Of a DNA stretch of 13,612 bases, positions 1-6,045 are shown in pieces. How positions within the stretch are numbered: the first letter of the stretch is position 1; the number at the start of each line of letters is the position of its first letter. Under the pieces are notes generated by a model. It saw only the letters and a list, made by a program, of their open reading frames with translations. It ran no database searches and was not told the origin of the DNA. The position numbers and the translations under genes were made by a program. Source of the stretch: Chloroflexi bacterium UBA5177 (lineage in GTDB: Bacteria > Chloroflexota > UBA5177); contig DHWR01000203.1 of assembly GCA_002413265.1 (NCBI GenBank), positions 4,202-17,813 of the forward strand, given 5' to 3'.

Positions 1-513
1 CATCCTGCCGTCGAGGCGGTCTACGTTGGCGCGGGTCGAGCAGTAGACCACCGCTTCACTCAGATCCTCGATGCCACTGGTTCGGATTTGCCTGCCGTTG
101 AGGACTGCCGGCGTTGCCTGCTCGGCGTAGTACAGATCGTTCTGCAGCGGGTCGAAAAAGGCACCGGCGAGGGACTCGCCGTCGCGCGTTAGCGCGAGGT
201 TGATGCCCCACATGGGCAGGCCACGCGCGTAGTTGAACGTGGCCTCCAGGGGATCGATCATCCAGAGGTAGCCGGAAGCGCCAGGGTGGTGCCCGGATTC
301 TTCGGCGAGGATGCCGTGGTCCGGGAAGCGATCGCGGATCGCGGCGACCAGAAGTTCTTCTGAAGCGCGGTCCGCTTCGGTGACGATGTCGGTGACGTTC
401 TTGGCCTCGACGAGCAGATCGGGGCGGCGGAAGTAGTGGAGCAGTATCTCTCCGGCCGCGCGCAGACTCGTCTCGATGAACGGTGCGAGGGTGGCGTCGA
501 GGTCTGCAGTCAT
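1..513 (-). CDS. Inositol monophosphatase-family protein, N-terminal 171 residues (3' end outside window)
   Basis: Likely a Mg-dependent phosphatase of the inositol-monophosphatase/FIG superfamily, acting on a small sugar, inositol or nucleotide phosphate; the true substrate cannot be read here. Visible in order: a helical N-terminus, EAKNVTDIVTEAD at residues 36-48 (family usual K.x.D.V.T.aD), GILAEESG at 67-74 carrying the metal-binding Glu pair, then WMIDPLEATFNYARGLP at 84-100. In the family this last motif reads DPLDGTxNF, with both Asp as metal ligands; here the second Asp is Glu90 and the Gly is Ala91. The ATG at 513-511 overlaps the TGA of the upstream acetyltransferase gene (ATGA), suggesting translational coupling in a two-gene operon. 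The C-terminal catalytic Asp motif (WD.AA) lies beyond the edge, so intactness cannot be judged. Family assignment is sure; activity is less so because of the altered motif. Confidence 0.9.
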   Translation of the reverse strand, partial: MTADLDATLAPFIETSLRAAGEILLHYFRRPDLLVEAKNVTDIVTEADRASEELLVAAIRDRFPDHGILAEESGHHPGASGYLWMIDPLEATFNYARGLPMWGINLALTRDGESLAGAFFDPLQNDLYYAEQATPAVLNGRQIRTSGIEDLSEAVVYCSTRANVDRLDGRM

Positions 514-1217
514 AGGTCCATCAGCGTGGCGAAGTGGATGAGACCGAGTTTGTGGGCCACGCCTTGCGAGCCTGTGTTCTCCCATGAAGTGTCGTACATG
601 GGGATTCGGCCACCGGCACGAACACTGCTTGCCCAACCCGCCACCGCTACGCTGGCGAAGCCTCGACGGCGGTATCCCTCCAAAGTGCTCAGCCCGGCTG
701 CGGCAGCGCGTTGCGTCAGGCGGGAGCTATAGCAGACTGAGACGGCGATGCCGTCTTCAATCACTGCACACACCGGCTCCCATGCTTCCAGGTCTCGCTG
801 GAGGTCCTCCATCTCCTCGGGCATGCTGCTGAGAAGGGAGATGTTGGAACGGGTGATTCTCGTGACCTCGATTGGCACGGGGAAGGCCTCGGGAAATCGG
901 TAGGCGGGGCCGAAATACTCGGGTTTTTGGGACGGTTCGTTCCCCAGAGCCTCCTGAAATAGAGCGAGGCTTCGAGGGGCTGCACGTAGATCCTCGTTGA
1001 AGGGTTCGTCGGTTGCCAGCTCCTCCAATTCGCCCGCGACGCTGGACGGAAGGTCGTGGCGGAGGCGCCAGAGGTTCGCTGAACTGGTACGGCTGAAGAA
1101 GAAACGCGGCGCGGGGCGTCCTCCTGGTTCGTTGACGGAGATCATGCGGCCGTCTGAGTCGTGAGTGAAGAGAGCGTCGACGTAGATCTCGAGGAGCTCA
1201 AGATCAGTGGGCGGCAT
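510..1217 (-). CDS. GNAT-family N-acetyltransferase-like protein, 235 aa
   Basis: Predicted cytoplasmic acyl-CoA-dependent acetyltransferase of unknown substrate. The C-terminal half carries the GNAT signature: a beta strand VSVCYSS at about 159-165, then GYRRRGFASVAV at 181-192, which fits the acetyl-CoA pyrophosphate loop R-x-x-G-x-A, and ENTGSQGVAHKLGLI at 213-227, which fits the C-terminal GNAT helix with its Asn and hydrophobic end. The N-terminal 150 residues are not recognisable and probably form a second, degenerate GNAT-like or substrate domain. The reading frame stays open to 1403, but I chose the ATG at 1217-1215 because a strong GGAAGGA lies 8 nt upstream (1226-1232) and the longer version would run into the divergent oxidoreductase gene. 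It is divergent from the gene at 1342 and overlaps the phosphatase gene by 4 nt, so the two are probably one operon. Confidence 0.8.
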   Translation of the reverse strand: MPPTDLELLEIYVDALFTHDSDGRMISVNEPGGRPAPRFFFSRTSSANLWRLRHDLPSSVAGELEELATDEPFNEDLRAAPRSLALFQEALGNEPSQKPEYFGPAYRFPEAFPVPIEVTRITRSNISLLSSMPEEMEDLQRDLEAWEPVCAVIEDGIAVSVCYSSRLTQRAAAAGLSTLEGYRRRGFASVAVAGWASSVRAGGRIPMYDTSWENTGSQGVAHKLGLIHFATLMDL

Positions 1218-1225
1218 TGCGCGCG

Positions 1226-1232
1226 TCCTTCC
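1226..1232 (-). promoter_or_regulatory. Ribosome binding site fixing the acetyltransferase start
   Basis: On the minus strand this reads GGAAGGA, 8 nt before the ATG at 1217-1215. It decides for the 235-aa form over the 297-aa open frame. The 124-nt divergent spacer (1218-1341) must hold promoters for both genes, but I found no convincing -35/-10 pair on either strand. Confidence 0.75.
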
Positions 1233-1341
1233 AGGGTCAAGCGTAATGGAATGGTTTGTCGCGCACATGAAGTGTTTGCGCCCATTCCCCGTATCTGCAA
1301 CGTAGAGCGCATAATCCTCACGACAGGGAAAGGAGTCCACG

Positions 1342-2286
1342 ATGGCTGACGTTGGAGTGCGATTCGATATGTTCCTGTGGCAGGTCGTGCCCTGGCTGGT
1401 CATGCGTGAGGACGTTCTCTATCTCGAGAGACTGGACGTTGGCACGGTATGGCTCGGCGACGGGTATCTGATGCCTGCCGGGTACGGGAGAGACGTCTTA
1501 GAAGCCTGGGCGACATTGGCAGCACTCGCAGCCTGCACCGAGCGGGTTCGGCTGGGCACGATGATCAGCAACGTTTCGCTACGTCATCCGGCCATGCTTG
1601 CCAAGCAGGCGGCAACCGTGGACCGCATCTCCGGCGGGCGGCTTGACCTTGGCATCGGCGCGGGAACAGATGTTCCGGCAGACAGAGCCGCACTGGGTCT
1701 CTCCACTCTGACTCCCGCTGCCCGGGTCGATCGCCTCCGGGAGGCAGCAGCCGTGATCGACGGGTTGCTGCGCGGACAGCCGGTGACCCACCACGGTGAT
1801 TACTACCAACTCGATGACGCGACCGTCGAGCCTCCACCGCTACAGCGGCCGCGTCCGCCCTTGGTCATTGGAGGAAACGGCAAGCGCGCACTGCGGGTGG
1901 TGGCTGAGTACGCTGATGTGTGGGTCAGTGACGTACCCTGGCGAACAATCGAGGAGGCACTCCAGGCCATACGGGACCGGAACGGCGTCCTGGATGACTA
2001 TTGCCAGGCAAGCAACCGGGACCCGGCAGCGCTGGAGCGTGCCTGTATCTTCGGATGGTCGCCCACTGGATCTCCTTTCACGTCTCGTGATGCCTTCGAG
2101 GACTTCGTTGGCCGGTACCGAGAAGCAGGCGTGCAACGATTCGTGTTCTCGTTCGGGGGCACGGCCACCCCCGCACCCTATGATGCCTGGGTCGCTGCCG
2201 GGCGGTGGGCAACCCGCGAGACGTTCGAGGCGTTCGCCGCAGAGGCGATAACTGCCCTGCAAGGTCACGCCCAGTCTGAGGGGTAG
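1342..2286 (+). CDS. LLM-class (luciferase-like) flavin/F420-dependent oxidoreductase, 314 aa
   Basis: A TIM-barrel oxidoreductase of the bacterial luciferase-like superfamily, using FMN or coenzyme F420 to oxidise or reduce an unknown small molecule in the cytoplasm. The family blocks are plain: TVWLGDGYLMP at 35-45, the strand and helix ERVRLGTMISNVSLRHP at 67-83, AKQAATVDRISGGRLDLGIGAG at 87-108 and PPLVIGGNGKRALRVVAEYADVW at 172-194, which in relatives binds the cofactor phosphate. Length is normal. AGGAG precedes the ATG by 6 nt (1331-1335). It stands alone, divergent from the acetyltransferase operon and convergent with the large regulator. F420 use would fit a Chloroflexota or actinobacterial host, but FMN cannot be excluded from sequence. 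No neighbour names the substrate. Confidence 0.93.
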   Translation: MADVGVRFDMFLWQVVPWLVMREDVLYLERLDVGTVWLGDGYLMPAGYGRDVLEAWATLAALAACTERVRLGTMISNVSLRHPAMLAKQAATVDRISGGRLDLGIGAGTDVPADRAALGLSTLTPAARVDRLREAAAVIDGLLRGQPVTHHGDYYQLDDATVEPPPLQRPRPPLVIGGNGKRALRVVAEYADVWVSDVPWRTIEEALQAIRDRNGVLDDYCQASNRDPAALERACIFGWSPTGSPFTSRDAFEDFVGRYREAGVQRFVFSFGGTATPAPYDAWVAAGRWATRETFEAFAAEAITALQGHAQSEG

Positions 2287-2303
2287 AGCCGCTCGAGATT
2301 GAT

Positions 2304-2318
2304 GCGGACGTCGTCCGC
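2304..2318. repeat. Short perfect palindrome between convergent genes
   Basis: GCGGACG-T-CGTCCGC lies 17 nt after the oxidoreductase stop codon, in the 117-nt gap before the end of the convergent regulator gene. It could fold as a 5-bp stem with a 5-nt loop. No T-run follows on either strand, so terminator function is uncertain. The rest of the gap (2319-2403) shows nothing clear. Confidence 0.4.
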
Positions 2319-2403
2319 TTGACATGCGAGGTCACGCTATGGGGTGGCTCTGCTGGGGGTCCGAACGACCACGTCGCCCATCAGCACCCGCGGTGCCTGG
2401 GAG

Positions 2404-4866
2404 TTATGCCGCGGGTAGTTGGCGGGGCGCCAAAGCGAAGGAGACCGCTTCGTCCAGATCCATGCTCTGGCCGCGATCCCAGGCGCGGGTGAATTCTTCT
2501 TCGCCGAGGACGATCTTTACGACGTCGAGGGAGAGCGCGAGCTGCGGCGCTTCAGTGGGGGGAAGCGGGGCCCCTACGGCTGCTCTGAGTGCGTGGCCGG
2601 CTCCGTACAGCGTGCCGGCGCGTTCCATCTCGCCTTCGGCTGCGGCGACGCGTGCGCTGCCTTCTAGACAGAAGGCGATGAGCTCCCGGTCACCCGCGGC
2701 TTGGGACACCTTGAGGCCCTCGTCGTAGAGGGCCTTAGCCCGCTGGGCGTCTCCACTCTCCAGAGCTGCCCTGGCGACGGTGTCGATGGCGGCCGTGACA
2801 TCTTTGTCGCCGAGGGCACGAAGCAGCTGCAGGGCCTCCTCACCAAAAGTGGCGGCGCGATCGTATGCGCCCTGAGCCAGCGCCATGGTGCCGAGATTGT
2901 TCAGCGCGATGGCGATGCCTCGTGAGTCGCCCAGTCTCCGTTTGATCGCGAGACTCTCTTCGTACAATGCGATGGACTCGGCGGTACGTCCTTGCTCCTT
3001 GGCTATGTTGGCGAGATTGTTGAGTGCGACGGAGACGCTCGGCTCGTCACCCGCGCCGCGGAACAGCGACAGACTTTCCTGGTACCGGGTCCAGGCGCTC
3101 GAATAGTCGCCGGTGTAGTGGCTGACGCTGCCGAGGATCACGAGCATGGCGGCTTCACCGCGGATATCGGCGAGCCGCCGATAGAGGCGCAACCCCTGTT
3201 CGCTCAGGGTTCCCGCTCGAGGATAGTCGCCCTGCACCGCTGCCAGCACCGCCGCGCCGCGCAAGGCTTTGGCAGTCACTGGTAGCGGCAGATTGTCGAT
3301 GCCGTCCATGACGGCGAGCAGCGCCTCAAGCTGCCGGCGGCCTTCGCTGAGGTATCCGTGCGAGTACCAGAAGCGCCAGAGGGCGCCGGCGATGGACAAA
3401 CCGGTGAGCAGCCGTCCGGAGTCGCGCGCCCAGCGAAGGACCAGTAGAAGCGTGCCGTGCTCGCGCTCGAGGCGTGCCATCCACTCGGCTTGATGCTCGC
3501 CGGTCAGCTCTGCCTCGGCCGTTTCGGCCAGAGTCACGCAGTAGGCAGCCAGGCTCTCCCACGCTGCGTCCGCCTCTCCCCGGCTAGCCAGCTGCTCGAG
3601 GCCGTATTCCCTCACCGTTTCGAGCATCGAGTATCGGGTTTCGCCAGTGGTCGTTTCGTGCACGGTGAGCAGGCTGCCGTCGACGAGCACGGCGAGCCCA
3701 TCGTCCCCGGCTGATCCCAGTGTCTCCTGGTAGACGCCACCGGCGGCCTCGAGCCCAAATGGAGCGCTGAAGACGGACAAACAGCGGAAAAGCTCCTGCG
3801 CGTCGTCGGTGAGCAGGTCGTAGCTCCAGGCAATGGTGTCACGCATGGTCTGCTGCCGGGGCTGGATATCGCGAGGACCGCCGGTGAGCACGCTCAAACG
3901 GCGTTCGAGACGCTGTAACAGGGCCTGCGGCGAGAGGAGCTTGATACGAGCCGCCGCCAGCTCGATGGCAAGCGGGAGACCGTCCAGGCGCCGGCAGATC
4001 TCGGCGAGCACGGGAACAGTCTCCTGAGTCACGTCGAATCCAGGTTTCACGCGCTGGGCACGCTGCACGAAGAGGGCGACGGAGGGGCACGCCGCCAGGT
4101 GCTCGAGATCTGAAGGATCGTCGGAGTCGGGAACCGGGAGGGGTTTTACGTCGAGCTCCTGTTCGCCACGCAGATGGAGCGGCGCTCGGCTGGTGACCAG
4201 GACCTTGAGTCTGGGACAGGCCACGAGCAGCCGGGCCACGGCTGACGCGGCAGTCATCAGGTGTTCGAACCCGTCGAGCACCAGCAAAAGCTCGCGATCC
4301 CTGACGTTTTGCACCAGGTTGTCGTACGGCGAGGTGGCCGGCTCCTCCTGGAGATGGATAGCGGCGGCGATGGCGGGTAGGACGCCATCGGCGTCGATCA
4401 CCTCTTCGAGAGGCACGAAGATCGCGCCCCCTTCGAAGTCCGCGGCGGTGCTGGCAGCGACCTGGATGGATAGACGCGTCTTGCCCACACCGCCAGGCCC
4501 GGTGAGCGTGAGGAGCCGTCTGCCCTCCCAGCGCAGCAGGTGGGCCGCCGCCGCCACCTCCGTTTCGCGCCCCAGAAGGGAGGTGAACTGCTCCGGCAGC
4601 TCCAAGACCGCGTGCTCGGTCGCAGATCCGCGGCGGCGCGAAATCGACGTCTCGAGCTCAGCGCGCTGCTCCTCGGACAGCCGGAGCGCATCACCGAGCC
4701 GAAGGATGGTGGCGACGTAGGGGGCTCGATTGACGCCGCGTTCCAGGTCGCTGATGCCTCGTACGCTCAGCCCAGCGCTCTCCGCGAGCGCCTCCTGGGT
4801 GAGGCCGGCCGCCAGCCGATGGCGGCGCAGCAAAGCGGCAAAGGTACGCGGGTCGGGCATCGTCAT
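2404..4866 (-). CDS. HTH (XRE-like) + NB-ARC/STAND ATPase + TPR transcriptional regulator, 820 aa
   Basis: A large one-component regulator expected to switch on ATP/ADP exchange and bind DNA. Residues about 8-65 form an XRE-type helix-turn-helix (LLRRHRLAAGLTQEALAESA, then SVRGISDLERG). Then follows a STAND ATPase: Walker A GPGGVGKT at 123-130, Walker B LLLVLDGFEHL at 193-203, sensor LKVLVTSRAPL at 220-230, and a GLPLAIELAAARI motif near residue 300, typical of NB-ARC-like domains. A winged-helix stretch is followed by tetratricopeptide repeats from about 590 to 770 (pattern ALNNLANIAKEQGRTAESIALYEESLAI). This layout is common in Chloroflexota and actinobacteria. The ATG at 4866 was chosen because GGGAAGGA lies 8 nt upstream; the open frame to 5325 would cover the divergent small gene. 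It is divergent from three plus-strand genes (5065-7635), its most likely targets. The ligand is unknown. Confidence 0.92.
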   Translation of the reverse strand: MTMPDPRTFAALLRRHRLAAGLTQEALAESAGLSVRGISDLERGVNRAPYVATILRLGDALRLSEEQRAELETSISRRRGSATEHAVLELPEQFTSLLGRETEVAAAAHLLRWEGRRLLTLTGPGGVGKTRLSIQVAASTAADFEGGAIFVPLEEVIDADGVLPAIAAAIHLQEEPATSPYDNLVQNVRDRELLLVLDGFEHLMTAASAVARLLVACPRLKVLVTSRAPLHLRGEQELDVKPLPVPDSDDPSDLEHLAACPSVALFVQRAQRVKPGFDVTQETVPVLAEICRRLDGLPLAIELAAARIKLLSPQALLQRLERRLSVLTGGPRDIQPRQQTMRDTIAWSYDLLTDDAQELFRCLSVFSAPFGLEAAGGVYQETLGSAGDDGLAVLVDGSLLTVHETTTGETRYSMLETVREYGLEQLASRGEADAAWESLAAYCVTLAETAEAELTGEHQAEWMARLEREHGTLLLVLRWARDSGRLLTGLSIAGALWRFWYSHGYLSEGRRQLEALLAVMDGIDNLPLPVTAKALRGAAVLAAVQGDYPRAGTLSEQGLRLYRRLADIRGEAAMLVILGSVSHYTGDYSSAWTRYQESLSLFRGAGDEPSVSVALNNLANIAKEQGRTAESIALYEESLAIKRRLGDSRGIAIALNNLGTMALAQGAYDRAATFGEEALQLLRALGDKDVTAAIDTVARAALESGDAQRAKALYDEGLKVSQAAGDRELIAFCLEGSARVAAAEGEMERAGTLYGAGHALRAAVGAPLPPTEAPQLALSLDVVKIVLGEEEFTRAWDRGQSMDLDEAVSFALAPRQLPAA

Positions 4867-4874
4867 GTGGCCCG

Positions 4875-4882
4875 TCCTTCCC
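4875..4882 (-). promoter_or_regulatory. Ribosome binding site fixing the regulator start
   Basis: Reads GGGAAGGA on the minus strand, 8 nt before the ATG at 4866-4864 and 14 nt before the second in-frame ATG at 4860. This favours the first. An ATTTTA at 4937-4942 (TAAAAT on the minus strand) is a possible -10 element for this gene, but no good -35 is present at the right distance. Confidence 0.7.
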
Positions 4883-4977
4883 GCTGGTCGCGGCGGACGT
4901 GGGGCCCGCCGGCATTTCGTCGCCGATGTAGGGCCGATTTTACCACTGCCCAACGTGCCGACACCCGGAAGTACGTG

Positions 4978-5008
4978 GGTCAACTCTGCGTACCTTGCCT
5001 GGTCAACT
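4978..5008. repeat. Direct repeat GGTCAACT x2 in the regulator/small-protein divergent region
   Basis: The octamer GGTCAACT occurs at 4978-4985 and 5001-5008, start-to-start 23 bp, close to two helical turns. The first copy sits inside an inverted pair GTACG (4971-4975) / CGTAC (4989-4993). The position, between the start of the HTH regulator and the divergent gene set, is what one expects of an operator. That role is inference. Confidence 0.4.
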
Positions 5009-5064
5009 TGCCGCCGGCGTGTGAAGGTGAGCCCAGGTCCAGGTCGGGCATGAAGGGAGACGGA

Positions 5065-5334
5065 ATGATCGACGACCATCTCGGCGAGAGCGAAGCCGAG
5101 GAGCTGGGCGCAAGGCTGGAGGCGTTGTGCCAAGAGCTGTCGCCCAGACAGCAGGAGTTTCTCAGGGCGGCGCTCAGGCTCGCCGCCGCGGATCTGTGGG
5201 CACGCACGAGCGAGCCGACACAGGAAAACAGCATTCAGCATCTCATCGTGGACATCCAACAGGCGGGCGCCGCTCGCGCCATCAGCCTCAACCCTTTGCC
5301 TATTCCCCCGAACCCAAAAGGACAAATCGTATGA
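5065..5334 (+). CDS. Small hypothetical protein, 89 aa, translationally coupled to an exported protein
   Basis: Not recognised as any family. The ATG at 5065 is preceded by AAGGGAG with a 5-nt spacer; another in-frame ATG at 5050 would add five residues but has a poorer site. The first 50 residues are acidic and predicted helical (EAEELGARLEALCQELSP, then QQEFLRAALRLAAADLW), then comes a polar linker and a short hydrophobic/proline-rich tail (LNPLPIPPNPKGQIV, 75-89). There is no signal peptide or membrane segment and a single Cys at 22. Its TGA overlaps the ATG of the exported-protein gene (ATGA at 5331-5334), a strong sign that it is really translated. It is easily missed because the frame is open from 4540. 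It could be a small regulator, a chaperone or adaptor for the exported protein, or a peptide precursor; nothing in the sequence selects one. Confidence 0.65.
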   Translation: MIDDHLGESEAEELGARLEALCQELSPRQQEFLRAALRLAAADLWARTSEPTQENSIQHLIVDIQQAGAARAISLNPLPIPPNPKGQIV

Positions 5335-5951
5335 CGACTACACACCGCAGCCCTTCTCTGATGGCTTGGCGAATAGCCGCGGGCGGGCTGATAGCACTCT
5401 TCGTGGCGCCAGCGATCACTCTGGCAGCGTCTCCGAGCGCGCTCGCTCGAGCCGCCAACCCGAAATCCGTCTCCCTGAATCTGGCAGACGTGCGCCACGT
5501 ACTGAGCAAGCAGCTCACCACCACCAGCGGTCGCTACGAGAAGCCAAACGCAATGGGGGCGTGTACGTCGACCCCTCCCGTGAACGAGTACAACGCTACC
5601 TTCAGTGGGCCAATGAGCACGAAGGGAGTTCTGGCGGCTATCAGCCAGGTGTACACGTACAAGAGCTCCGCGGGGCCGGCCTGCACTGAGGAGTCCGCCG
5701 CCTCGACGTACAAAGTTCTCGGCGCCAGCTTGGGCAAGATGAGCACGGTTCACGGCGTGGGCGAGCGAGCCTTTGTGGTCGATACCACGGGGCCAAAGAC
5801 GAAGCAAGCTCCCGTCTACACTCTCGGACTCAATTTCACCCGCGGGGTGTATCGCGCGCTCATCATCGTCCAGTCAAACCAGAAGATCAAAGCATCGGAC
5901 ATGGTCAGACTCGGAAAGATCGTGGACGGGCGTATGAAGAAGTTTCGCTAG
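5331..5951 (+). CDS. Exported hypothetical protein, 206 aa
   Basis: Predicted secreted or surface protein of unknown function. The N-terminus has a signal peptide: Arg residues at 6 and 14, a hydrophobic core AAGGLIALFVAPAITLAA at about 16-33, and a likely cleavage around residues 38-42 (SALARA-A). No lipobox Cys is present. The mature part is a compact alpha/beta domain with only two Cys (78 and 118), able to form one disulfide, and ends in a basic tail GRMKKFR. The pattern GVGERAFVVDTTG, then YTLGLNFTRGVYRALIIV, recalls extracellular sensor or PknH-like and DUF3558-like domains of Gram-positive surface proteins, but I could not confirm this. AAAAGGA lies 8 nt before the ATG. It overlaps the small gene upstream and is followed 94 nt later by another exported-protein gene. 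Confidence 0.8.
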   Translation: MTTTHRSPSLMAWRIAAGGLIALFVAPAITLAASPSALARAANPKSVSLNLADVRHVLSKQLTTTSGRYEKPNAMGACTSTPPVNEYNATFSGPMSTKGVLAAISQVYTYKSSAGPACTEESAASTYKVLGASLGKMSTVHGVGERAFVVDTTGPKTKQAPVYTLGLNFTRGVYRALIIVQSNQKIKASDMVRLGKIVDGRMKKFR

Positions 5952-6045
5952 GGAACCATCCCGCACACCCGAGGGTCGTTTCCTGATTTCGCGGTCTGTC
6001 GACACAATTCTCATCCCATTTCCTCGCAACCGAAAGGACTGTCTG

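Noticed and set aside
1271..1315. Promoter for the oxidoreductase (CATAAT at 1310-1315)
   Set aside because: The -10-like hexamer has no acceptable -35 at 16-18 nt.
1218..1403. N-terminal extension of the acetyltransferase to 297 aa
   Set aside because: It would overlap the start of the divergent oxidoreductase, has no ribosome site and no family likeness; the ATG at 1217 has a strong one.
4540..5049. Long plus-strand version of the small protein (264 aa)
   Set aside because: Most of it is antisense to the ATPase and HTH coding region, with Arg-rich composition; only the last 89 residues have their own start signal.
4867..5325. N-terminal extension of the STAND regulator (150 extra residues)
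   Set aside because: The HTH begins naturally at 4866 with a good ribosome site. The extension is antisense to the small gene and shows low-complexity, non-domain sequence.
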